This document shows positions 1-6,415 of a stretch of 6,978 nt of DNA, one piece after another (within the stretch, counting starts at the first letter, position 1; every line of letters starts with the position of its first letter). Origin of the DNA: Acidobacteriaceae bacterium (GTDB taxonomy: Bacteria; Acidobacteriota; Terriglobia; Terriglobales; Acidobacteriaceae); contig PLBX01000380.1 in NCBI GenBank assembly GCA_003135495.1, positions 639-7,616 on the forward strand, written 5' to 3'. Position numbers and translations under genes: made by a program. The notes below the pieces were generated by a model, which worked only from the letters and a program-made list of their open reading frames with translations, was not told where the DNA came from and searched no databases.

Positions 1-1
1 C

Positions 2-2635
2 TTATACGGCGAAGGTATTTTTGTAGGAAAGGGGATCTACGAAGTAGAAACCCTCCACAGCGTTCTGCATGGCCGTTTTCCGCGCAACGCCCTACTCAGC
101 CACGATCTGATGGAAGGCGCTTACGCTCGCGCGGGTTTGGTCAGCGATATCGAGGTGATCGAGGATTATCCCTCGCACTACAGTGCGCACAACCGGCGCA
201 AACATCGCTGGGTGCGAGGCGACTGGCAGATAACGGAGTGGCTGCTTCCGCAAGTTCCCGACGAATCGGGGCGGAAGGTTCCGAATCCGCTGTCGCCGAT
301 TTCGCGCTGGAAGATTCTCGATAATCTTCGGCGGAGTCTTGTCGAACCTGCGTTGTTTTTATTGTTTGTGCTGAGCTGGATTTGCCTTCCCGGCCGGCCG
401 CAACTGTGGACTCTAGGAACAATCGCGATTCTGTTTCTGCCGGCGCTGTTTCAGCTTGGTTACGATCTTGGGCGCGCAGCGATATTCCGCCGACGCGCGG
501 CCGTGGCCGACGCCTTCAATGGTTTTCTGAATGCAAGTATTGCGAACTGGCTCACCGTCACATTTCTGGCGCACCAGGCGTTGTCGTCAATGGATGCGGT
601 CGTGCGAACGACAGTTCGGCGCATGATCACGCGACAGAGGCTTTTGGAATGGGAAACTGCCGCAGAAGCGGAGCTGGCCGGCGACAAACGCACGATGCTG
701 GACATTTACCTGAACTGGACTCCGGTGGTCGCATTGGGGCTGTTCGGGTTGGTGTGGATCAGTAATCGCAATGCCTTGGCCGCCGCGCTTCCGGTCCTAT
801 TATTGTGGGCGTTCAGTAAGCCAATTTCACTGTGGCTCAACCGTCCGCCTCGCGCGCCGCGACGGCAAGCGTCGGAAAGCAATCGATGGCTGCTGCGTAC
901 GGCGGCGCTCCGCATTTGGAGGTATTACGCGGAGTACAGTACGGAACAAAATAATTGGCTGATCCCGGATAATGTGCAGGAGGAAGACAGGAAAGTAGCT
1001 GCTCGTATCTCTCCGACGAACCTTGGATTTCTCGTCAATGCGCGACAGGTTGCGTGTGAATTTGGCTATCTGACGGTCGCGGAATTTGTCCGGCAAACGC
1101 TTCAAACATTGTCGACAGTGAAGAAGATGGAGAAGCATCGAGGCCACTTACTTAATTGGTATGACACGGAATCTCTGGCTCCGCTTCGGCCATCCGTAGT
1201 ATCGAGCGTTGACAGCGGCAACCTGGTGGCTTCGCTCTGGACGTTGCAACAGGGTTGCCGAAAACTGCTTCATGAGCCTTTGCTGCAAACTGAGTTGCGC
1301 GAGGGGATTCTCGATAACCTCTACGTCGCGGCAAGCCTTGGCGTGCTGCCTCGCCGTAAATTCTCAGGCATCGAAAAGGCTCTCAGGCGAAACGATTGGC
1401 TGCAATATCTGCTGAGTCTTCCCGACGGGTTCTTCACCGAAGCTAACGGGCGGACATCGCGCTCCAAACATGCCGCCGAGGCACGTTGGTTTCAGGAAGA
1501 AGCGGAAAGGCGATTACGCTATGTTCGTCAGGCGGTGCAGAGTTATTGCCCTTGGCTTCTGGCTGAGTTTGCTTCGCTTGAAAAGCAGGATTCGACGATC
1601 TCCCTGGGCTCCGAGTCTAGTCCAGCGCTCGAGCAACTTCCTCGCTTCATTGATAACCTCGCCACTCGGCTGAGGGCTGCGATGAATTCGGGCGCTAACT
1701 CAGACAAGAATGGAGAATGCCAAAGGCTTTTATCATTGCTGCCCGAGGCGCGGTCGCGAGTAGTTAGTCTGATAGCTGACTTGAAAAAAATTGCGGATCA
1801 AGCGGGTAGCATCGCGGATGCGATGGACTTCAAATTTCTTTTCATCCAGCGCCGGGGATTGCTTTCGGTGGCCTTCGAACTTGAGAAGAACGAATTGGTT
1901 TCCTCCTGCTACGACTTACTATCGAGCGAGGCGCGGATCGCGTATTTCGTGGCCATTGCGAAGGATGATATCCCGCAGGAGAGCTGGTTCTTGCTGGGCC
2001 GCGCGCCGACGGAGGACCAGGGGTTGATCGGTCTGCTTTCATGGACCGGAACGATGTTTGAGTACCTGATGCCGACTCTGTGGATGCGTCTCTATCCGAA
2101 CACGCTGTTGGAGCGGTCGGCTATCGCAGCGGTGAAATCGCAGCAGGCATACGCAGATGACAAAGGAGTGCCTTGGGGCATTTCTGAGGCGGCGTGTGCC
2201 CGGCTCGATGATTCCGGCAATTATAGTTATTTAGCTTTTGGCGTTCCCCAACTGGCCATTCACAAGCCGGATTTTGGCGGACCCGTAGTCTCGCCGTATT
2301 CGACTTTACTGGCGTTGCCGATTGACCCGCCGGCGGCATTGCGGAACTTGCGCATGATGCAACGTAAACGATGGATTGGCGATTATGGTTTCTACGAATC
2401 GCTGGATTTCAGTCCGTCGCGCCATAATTCTCAGCCGCGGAATCCACAAGTCGTGCGTTGCTGGATGGCACACCACCTCGGCATGAGCCTGGTGTCCATC
2501 GCAAATTACCTGCGAAATGAGGTTGTACAGGGTTGGTTTCACAGCGATCCACGAGTGCAGGCGACTGAACTTCTGTTGCAGGAGAAACCGGCGGCCCATC
2601 CTCGTCCGAAATCAAAAGGTTCGAAAGCGGCCTAG
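2..2635 (+). CDS. Cyclic beta-1,2-glucan synthase-like protein (NdvB/Cgs family), 5'-truncated by window; GT84 end plus glucoamylase-like domain, no GH94
   Basis: The reading frame is open from base 2, so the gene starts before the window; the ATG at 110 is internal. I number residues from base 2 (877 visible). Residues 1-76 match the end of the GT84 glycosyltransferase domain, with GEGIFVGKGIYEVE, SHDLMEG (Asp35) and an RxxRW motif (66-70) followed by GDWQ. Family members use UDP-glucose to build beta-1,2-glucan at the inner membrane. Hydrophobic segments lie near 110-130, 137-155, 239-257 and 258-276. Residues from about 297 to 857 match the middle cyclisation region: NWYDTESL, SSVDSGNL, then the PF10091 glucoamylase-like part with SWTGTMFEYLMP, WGISEAAC, FYESLDF and MAHHLGMSL. 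Glu687, Glu729 and Glu799 are conserved acids that could be catalytic; I cannot assign their roles. The protein ends at HSDPRVQATELLLQEKP plus a Lys/Arg-rich tail. Classical members (about 2,800 residues) continue there into a GH94 phosphorylase domain. Family assignment is firm; whether the product is cyclic is unknown. Confidence 0.9.
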   Translation, partial: LYGEGIFVGKGIYEVETLHSVLHGRFPRNALLSHDLMEGAYARAGLVSDIEVIEDYPSHYSAHNRRKHRWVRGDWQITEWLLPQVPDESGRKVPNPLSPISRWKILDNLRRSLVEPALFLLFVLSWICLPGRPQLWTLGTIAILFLPALFQLGYDLGRAAIFRRRAAVADAFNGFLNASIANWLTVTFLAHQALSSMDAVVRTTVRRMITRQRLLEWETAAEAELAGDKRTMLDIYLNWTPVVALGLFGLVWISNRNALAAALPVLLLWAFSKPISLWLNRPPRAPRRQASESNRWLLRTAALRIWRYYAEYSTEQNNWLIPDNVQEEDRKVAARISPTNLGFLVNARQVACEFGYLTVAEFVRQTLQTLSTVKKMEKHRGHLLNWYDTESLAPLRPSVVSSVDSGNLVASLWTLQQGCRKLLHEPLLQTELREGILDNLYVAASLGVLPRRKFSGIEKALRRNDWLQYLLSLPDGFFTEANGRTSRSKHAAEARWFQEEAERRLRYVRQAVQSYCPWLLAEFASLEKQDSTISLGSESSPALEQLPRFIDNLATRLRAAMNSGANSDKNGECQRLLSLLPEARSRVVSLIADLKKIADQAGSIADAMDFKFLFIQRRGLLSVAFELEKNELVSSCYDLLSSEARIAYFVAIAKDDIPQESWFLLGRAPTEDQGLIGLLSWTGTMFEYLMPTLWMRLYPNTLLERSAIAAVKSQQAYADDKGVPWGISEAACARLDDSGNYSYLAFGVPQLAIHKPDFGGPVVSPYSTLLALPIDPPAALRNLRMMQRKRWIGDYGFYESLDFSPSRHNSQPRNPQVVRCWMAHHLGMSLVSIANYLRNEVVQGWFHSDPRVQATELLLQEKPAAHPRPKSKGSKAA

Positions 2636-2655
2636 GGGCAAGGAATCAGCGGCGA

Positions 2656-2681
2656 ACGTTCGGCGGCGAACAGCCGAACGT
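2656..2681 (+). terminator. 9-bp hairpin just after the glucan synthase gene, possible terminator without a T-run
   Basis: ACGTTCGGC (2656-2664) and GCCGAACGT (2673-2681) are perfect inverted copies around an 8-base loop, starting 21 bases after the stop codon. No run of T follows, so it is not a canonical intrinsic terminator. It could be a transcript-end stabiliser or a Rho-region hairpin. The same stretch contains the direct repeat GCGGCGAAC at 2649-2657 and 2663-2671 and the palindrome CGAACGTTCG at 2653-2662, so a protein-binding site is also possible. Confidence 0.35.
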
Positions 2682-2800
2682 GCGGGTCAACAACGGGTAG
2701 GGGTAAATCCTGTATGGCCATCGGGTAATGCTGCTGCAATGATCTCGCTTGATCAGGCGAAGTGCGGCTGAGAACAAGATTAGAAGAACGAAATTGACGT

Positions 2801-2829
2801 TTGATTTTTCCTGAAAAGCCCTGTATAAG
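2801..2829 (+). promoter_or_regulatory. Putative sigma70-type promoter for the secreted anchor-D protein
   Basis: TTGATT at 2801-2806 and TATAAG at 2824-2829 are separated by exactly 17 bases, matching four and five of six consensus positions. Transcription would begin near 2836, leaving a leader of about 65 bases before the ATG at 2901. The surrounding DNA is AT-richer than the neighbouring genes. This rests on sequence match only. Confidence 0.45.
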
Positions 2830-2891
2830 CTAGTGTCAAGCACCATCCCCCGTATCGCCTACGCCACGTCGGACATTAGTAAAAAGCTTCC

Positions 2892-2896
2892 AGGAG
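2892..2896 (+). promoter_or_regulatory. Shine-Dalgarno AGGAG before the tandem ATG ATG start
   Basis: AGGAG ends 4 bases before the ATG at 2901 and 7 bases before the next in-frame ATG at 2904. The second spacing is nearer the usual optimum, so initiation may occur at 2904. The difference is one methionine and does not affect the signal peptide. Confidence 0.6.
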
Positions 2897-2900
2897 AAAA

Positions 2901-5111
2901 ATGATGGTTCGTAAGGCATTGGTATTCCTCGCCCTGTGTGCATTGGCACAAACAACATTCGCCACCGCTGAAACGACCCGAAGTAAGACGACGGTGATGT
3001 ATCCGTCAGCTTATGGCGTGTCGCAGCCCCTCTCGGAACTGCCCATCGAACAATCGATCTTTGGCGAGCAGGCGATGCCCGAGCCCGGTCCTGGTCCGCT
3101 GCGCTCGAAAGCCAGTGGTCTTTCGCCACAACCAGACCCGGCGTTGCAAACGGAAGTTGGGCCGATGGTTTCGGCGACCAATGGGATACTTTTCGACGGT
3201 ATTGCATCGCCAGGATATGTGCCTTCGGATTCGAACCTGGCGGTTGGTCCCAACGACATCGTGGAAGTCGTCAACGTGCAATTCGAGGTTTACAACAAGA
3301 GCGGAGCGGCGCTGGCCGGACCGACCAACATTCAGAACTTATTTACGCCGCTGGGTGGCGATTGCGGATCGGGAACGTATGGCGACCCCGTGGTGCTCTA
3401 TGATCGCGCGGCGGATCGCTGGGTCATCAGCATGATTGGCAGCGGCGCCACCACTTCGGAATGCATGGCCGTCTCGAAAACGAACGATCCGACTGGAGCC
3501 TATTATCTTTACGGTTATTCCTTCGGCGCGAATCTGAATGATTATCCGAAGCTTGGTACGTGGGCCACGACCACGAACAGCGCGTATCTCGCGACGTACA
3601 ACATTTTTGGACCTTTGACTTTTCTTGGTGCCGACATTTGCGCTTTTGACCGTACCAAGATGCTGGCCGGCGTCGCGACTGCAGCCCAGCTTTGCCAGAT
3701 GACGCCGAGCAACGAATTCGGCTATCTTCCGTCGGATACGGATGGGCCCACGCCTCCGACCGATGGCACTCCCGGTCTCTTCGTTAGTTGGCAGAATAAC
3801 AGCCCTGGTCAGCTCTACCTTCGTAAGTTGACGCTGAATTTCGCGACCGCTACGGCAACGCTTTCTGCGCCAAAGACCATAAGCGTGGCGAACTCTAATC
3901 TTGCCTGCAGCAGTGGGGGTACGTGCGTCCCACAACTGGGAACGACACAGACTCTCGATTCGCTAGGTGACCGATTGATGTACCGTTTTGCGATCCGGCA
4001 CTTCTCGGACCATGATCGGGCGGTGATCAACCATTCAGTCGCCTCCACGACGGGTCAAGTGGGTATCCGCTGGTACGAACTTTATGATCCAGCGGGAACG
4101 GTGACGGTCAATCAACAGGGAACCTTCATGCCCGCGGACGCTACCTACCGATGGATGGCGAGCCTGGCCGAGGATCAAAAGGCCAATATCGGGCTCGGCT
4201 ACAGCGCTTCCAGCAGCCTCATTCATCCGGAAATCGGCTTTACCGGCCGGGTTCCGAGTGATCCGGCCGGCACCATGGAATCGGAAGACATTTTCAAGGA
4301 GGGCGCTGGCTCGCAGAGTGGATCAAGTGCGGCAAATCGCTGGGGCGACTATACGGCCATGCAAGTTGATCCGAGCGACGATTGTACGTTTTGGTATGTG
4401 GATCAGTATGAACAAACCAGCGGCGTCTTTAACTGGCACACTAGTATTGCCTCGTTCCTCTTCACAGGGTGCACCGGCGGAGGCGGCGGTCCAGTCGTCG
4501 GCCTCACTCCCACCTCTCTGACGTGGGGCAAAGTCGTACTGAATTCAACCTCTACAGCGAAGACAGTCACGCTCAGCAATACGGGTACCGCAACGCTGAA
4601 CATCGCCAGCATCGTGCCCAGTGGCGATTTTGCCCTGACCACGAGTTCGAAACCCTGCGGAAGCACTTTGGCGGCAGGCAGCAGCTGCATGATCAAAGTG
4701 ACCTTCACTCCGACTCAACTCGGAACCCGCACCGGGAAGTTGACCATTACAGACAACGCTTCCAACAGTCCACAGACCGTTTCGCTCTCCGGCGTCGGAG
4801 TGCTTCCAGCGGCGTTAACTCCTGCGAGTGCTACGTACGCTTCGCAGACGGTTGGCACTACCAGCGCTGCCAAAGTGTTCACGTTGACTAACAATCTGAG
4901 CGTGGCGCTAGGGAGCATCGTGATTTCTGCGAGCGGCGATTTCAGCGTCTCTTCGACGACCTGCACGACAAGCCTGGCCGCCAAATCGAAATGCTCAATT
5001 AGCGTAGTCTTCAAGCCCAAAGCTACAGGGACGAGGTCGGGAACGTTGAGGGTAAGCGACACTGCGAATAACAGTCCACAGAAGTCGACGCTGACGGGAA
5101 CGGGGAAATAG
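2901..5111 (+). CDS. Secreted protein of unknown function with two C-terminal choice-of-anchor D (ASH-type) repeats
   Basis: This 736-residue protein begins with a clear Sec signal peptide: basic residues R4 and K5, a hydrophobic core at 6-16, and likely cleavage after Ala23 (ATA|E). Residues of about 98-524 form a large domain with motifs such as SNLAVGPNDIVEVVN, DPVVLYDRAADRWVIS, NDYPKLGTW, RWGDYTAMQVDP and several cysteines. It looks beta-rich and may be a beta-propeller, but I recognise no catalytic motif. A Gly-rich linker (526-530) leads to two similar repeats of about 100 residues (roughly 534-633 and 635-735). Each has a Cys pair nine residues apart (CGSTLAAGSSC and CTTSLAAKSKC), a V-x-FxP strand and a final SPQ...L(S/T)G. 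These are choice-of-anchor D/ASH Ig-like folds, common in exported bacterial proteins. There is no C-terminal membrane anchor, LPXTG or PEP-CTERM tail, so it is probably periplasmic, surface-bound or released. The gene appears monocistronic with its own promoter. Confidence 0.9.
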   Translation: MMVRKALVFLALCALAQTTFATAETTRSKTTVMYPSAYGVSQPLSELPIEQSIFGEQAMPEPGPGPLRSKASGLSPQPDPALQTEVGPMVSATNGILFDGIASPGYVPSDSNLAVGPNDIVEVVNVQFEVYNKSGAALAGPTNIQNLFTPLGGDCGSGTYGDPVVLYDRAADRWVISMIGSGATTSECMAVSKTNDPTGAYYLYGYSFGANLNDYPKLGTWATTTNSAYLATYNIFGPLTFLGADICAFDRTKMLAGVATAAQLCQMTPSNEFGYLPSDTDGPTPPTDGTPGLFVSWQNNSPGQLYLRKLTLNFATATATLSAPKTISVANSNLACSSGGTCVPQLGTTQTLDSLGDRLMYRFAIRHFSDHDRAVINHSVASTTGQVGIRWYELYDPAGTVTVNQQGTFMPADATYRWMASLAEDQKANIGLGYSASSSLIHPEIGFTGRVPSDPAGTMESEDIFKEGAGSQSGSSAANRWGDYTAMQVDPSDDCTFWYVDQYEQTSGVFNWHTSIASFLFTGCTGGGGGPVVGLTPTSLTWGKVVLNSTSTAKTVTLSNTGTATLNIASIVPSGDFALTTSSKPCGSTLAAGSSCMIKVTFTPTQLGTRTGKLTITDNASNSPQTVSLSGVGVLPAALTPASATYASQTVGTTSAAKVFTLTNNLSVALGSIVISASGDFSVSSTTCTTSLAAKSKCSISVVFKPKATGTRSGTLRVSDTANNSPQKSTLTGTGK
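4764..5082 (+). repeat. Matching DNA ends of the two anchor-D repeat units
   Basis: The identical 13-mer AACAGTCCACAGA occurs at 4764-4776 and 5070-5082, at the same place (the NSPQ motif) in the two tandem protein repeats, one repeat length (306 bases) apart. The rest of the two units has diverged clearly at DNA level, so the duplication is old or the units were acquired as different members of the family. Confidence 0.5.
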
Positions 5112-5128
5112 CATCTGCTCTTTGTGGG

Positions 5129-5148
5129 GCCGGGCGGGGACGCCCGGC
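5129..5148 (+). repeat. GC-rich 8-bp palindrome (REP-like or terminator hairpin)
   Basis: GCCGGGCG (5129-5136) and CGCCCGGC (5141-5148) pair perfectly around the loop GGGA, 18 bases after the stop of the secreted protein gene. A shorter pair, TCTGCT (5114-5119) with AGCAGA (5170-5175), brackets it. No T-run follows. The shape fits either a stem that ends or protects the upstream transcript or one copy of a dispersed intergenic palindrome. One window cannot separate these. Confidence 0.4.
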
Positions 5149-5291
5149 GCTCCACCGCCAGGATCAGAAAGCAGAGTGCGCGTGCACGTTGAGTGCGCAA
5201 ATCGTGTAAGATTCTTTAGGCGAGTACAGAACACTGCCGGAGCGCGTGTTTGATCCTGCTAGGCTGATTCAAATGTCTGGCGAGCGTTAGA

Positions 5292-5319
5292 TATCCAACG
5301 ACGATTATCCAACGAAGAT
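5292..5319 (+). repeat. Two tandem 14-bp units upstream of the zinc-ribbon gene
   Basis: TATCCAACGACGAT (5292-5305) is followed directly by TATCCAACGAAGAT (5306-5319), with one mismatch in 14. The pair ends 68 bases before the ATG at 5388, in an otherwise featureless stretch. Direct repeats at this distance can be operator half-sites for a regulator. The 14-bp period is longer than one helical turn (10.5 bp), so the two sites would not lie on the same face. Function is inferred only. Confidence 0.5.
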
Positions 5320-5374
5320 ACTTCCCAATTACCAGGTAGAACCGCGGTTTTGCAGCCGACGGCACATTCCTGTC

Positions 5375-5379
5375 AGGAG
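5375..5379 (+). promoter_or_regulatory. Strong Shine-Dalgarno AGGAG of the small zinc-ribbon gene
   Basis: AGGAG lies 8 bases before the ATG at 5388, close to ideal spacing. It is the main evidence, apart from the cysteine motif, that this short frame is a real gene and that the start is correct. Confidence 0.7.
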
Positions 5380-5387
5380 AGAACTGA

Positions 5388-5567
5388 ATGGCGAAGATTG
5401 CAAAGACAGCGGACCGTAAAAAGGTCATGGATACAACAAAATCAACCGCATGCCCCAAGTGCGGCAAAGAGACGCGTATCGTGAAAAGGATGAAAGATCG
5501 CGAGCGCAATATTCCGGGCGGAATTTATATTTCGTGTTCGGGATGTGAGTTTTTCGAAAAGCTCTGA
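5388..5567 (+). CDS. 59-residue zinc-ribbon protein, function unknown
   Basis: The frame reads MAKIAKTADRKK, then ACPKCGKETR, a basic middle (KRMKDRER, residues 33-40), then IYISCSGCEFFEKL and TGA. The two knuckles CPKC (Cys22, Cys25) and CSGC (Cys50, Cys53) are 24 residues apart. That is the layout of a four-cysteine zinc ribbon resembling those in topoisomerase C-termini and other nucleic-acid-binding proteins. With eighteen Lys or Arg residues the protein is strongly basic, so binding to DNA, RNA or the ribosome is plausible, but I cannot name a partner. It has no signal peptide, so it should be cytoplasmic. The good Shine-Dalgarno, the ATG start and the intact motif argue for a real gene. 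It stands alone: the upstream gene ends 276 bases away and the next gene, pyrF, is convergent. Confidence 0.85.
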   Translation: MAKIAKTADRKKVMDTTKSTACPKCGKETRIVKRMKDRERNIPGGIYISCSGCEFFEKL

Positions 5568-5599
5568 GCGGGCATATTGGATTTCAAATAAGTGCAGGT

Positions 5600-5657
5600 G
5601 AGACGGGGCTCGTTTCGTCTTCCACGTTGACAAGGGGAGACGGGCGAGCCCCGTCTC
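5600..5657. repeat. 13-bp perfect inverted repeat with nested alternative hairpin, between convergent genes
   Basis: GAGACGGGGCTCG (5600-5612) is the exact inverse of CGAGCCCCGTCTC (5645-5657), with 32 bases between. The right arm can instead pair locally: GAGACGGG (5637-5644) with CCCGTCTC (5650-5657) around a 5-base loop. The left arm has its own small stem, AGACG (5601-5605) with CGTCT (5616-5620). The element fills most of the 126-base gap between the zinc-ribbon gene and pyrF, which face each other. It could stop both transcripts, though neither side has a clear T-run, or be a REP-like palindromic repeat. Confidence 0.55.
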
Positions 5658-5693
5658 TACGGTTGAGGGCGCGGCAATTCCGCCGCGTCTGGC

Positions 5694-6395
5694 TTATCCG
5701 ATCTGACCCAGGATCGCGCGCGCCTCGCTTGCTGGGTCTACGGCCTCGGTGATGGGACGGCCGACCACTATGTGGGAGGCTCCGGCGGCGATCGCTTCCG
5801 CCGGGGTAACGATGCGTGCTTGATCATGGGGGCCACTACCCGCCGGGCGCACCCCAGGTGTGACTATGGCGAAGCCCGGTCCGAACTCTTCACGGAGAGC
5901 GCCGGCTTCTTGCGCTGAAGCGACGACACCCTTGCACCCGTTCGAAAGCGCCAGAGCCCCCAAGCGCAGGACTTGATCCAAAACTCCACCACGCACTCCA
6001 ATTTTGCCCAATTCAACGTCGTCCAGGCTGGTTAATACAGTGACCGCCAGGATCAGCATGTCGGGCTTTGTCAACTGACCGGCCTCGACTGCGGCGCGTA
6101 ACATTTTTCCGCCTCCAGCCGCATGCACCGTCAGCATATCGACGCCCAGCATCGCGGCCTGACGAACCGCCGCTCCTACGGTGTTCGGGATGTCGTGAAA
6201 CTTGAGGTCGAGAAAAACCCGCCGTCCCGAGCCCACCAATTCGCGGACGACATCCGGGCCTTCGGCAGTGTAGAGCTGCATTCCGACTTTATAAGCGTGC
6301 GCGGAGTCGCCGACAGCCGCCACGATCTTCCGGGCGGCTTCGGCGGTGGATACATCCAAGGCAACGATGAGTCGCTGGCGCGGATCTGTTTTCAT
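5694..6395 (-). CDS. pyrF: Orotidine 5'-phosphate decarboxylase
   Basis: The enzyme converts OMP to UMP with release of CO2, the last step of de novo UMP synthesis, in the cytoplasm. The 233-residue product is close to the usual length of bacterial PyrF (about 230-245). It begins with the strand RLIVALDVS (Asp14), then has YKVGMQL (Lys36) and the signature FLDLKFHDIPNT (Asp63, Lys65, Asp68). Lys36, Asp63, Lys65 and Asp68 form the Lys-Asp-Lys-Asp active-site array. VTPGVRP and IVVGRPIT near the C-terminus supply the phosphate-binding loop and arginine of the TIM barrel. All key residues are present, so it should be active. The start lies 20 bases after the stop of the rlpA-like gene on the same strand. 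No good Shine-Dalgarno is visible in those 20 bases, so expression may rely on coupling to, or read-through from, rlpA. An alternative start would remove the first beta strand and is unlikely. Confidence 0.97.
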   Translation of the reverse strand: MKTDPRQRLIVALDVSTAEAARKIVAAVGDSAHAYKVGMQLYTAEGPDVVRELVGSGRRVFLDLKFHDIPNTVGAAVRQAAMLGVDMLTVHAAGGGKMLRAAVEAGQLTKPDMLILAVTVLTSLDDVELGKIGVRGGVLDQVLRLGALALSNGCKGVVASAQEAGALREEFGPGFAIVTPGVRPAGSGPHDQARIVTPAEAIAAGASHIVVGRPITEAVDPASEARAILGQIG

Positions 6396-6415
6396 CGCTG
6401 CCGAGTGTATCGGTT

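Noticed and set aside
2794..2829. TTGACG at 2794 as the -35 box for TATAAG at 2824
   Set aside because: The spacer would be 24 bases, too long for sigma70. TTGATT at 2801 gives a 17-base spacer.
2636..2900. Possible frameshifted continuation of the glucan synthase (GH94) after the stop
   Set aside because: Read-through from 2633 gives a short unrelated peptide with an early stop, and I saw no GH94-like motifs in the other frames.
3339..3935. 198-codon open frame on the minus strand inside the secreted protein gene
   Set aside because: Arg-rich translation with no recognisable motif, lying wholly opposite a gene with a signal peptide and known domains. It is a shadow of codon bias.
4715..5200. 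161-codon minus-strand open frame over the anchor-D repeats
   Set aside because: It mirrors the repeated Thr/Ser/Val-rich coding strand. It has no motif, and the plus strand is clearly the coding one.
5264..5292. CTGATT-17-TTAGAT as a promoter for the zinc-ribbon gene
   Set aside because: Only three of six matches in each box, no better than chance. TTGAGT (5189) with TAAGAT (5207) also fails, with a 12-base spacer.
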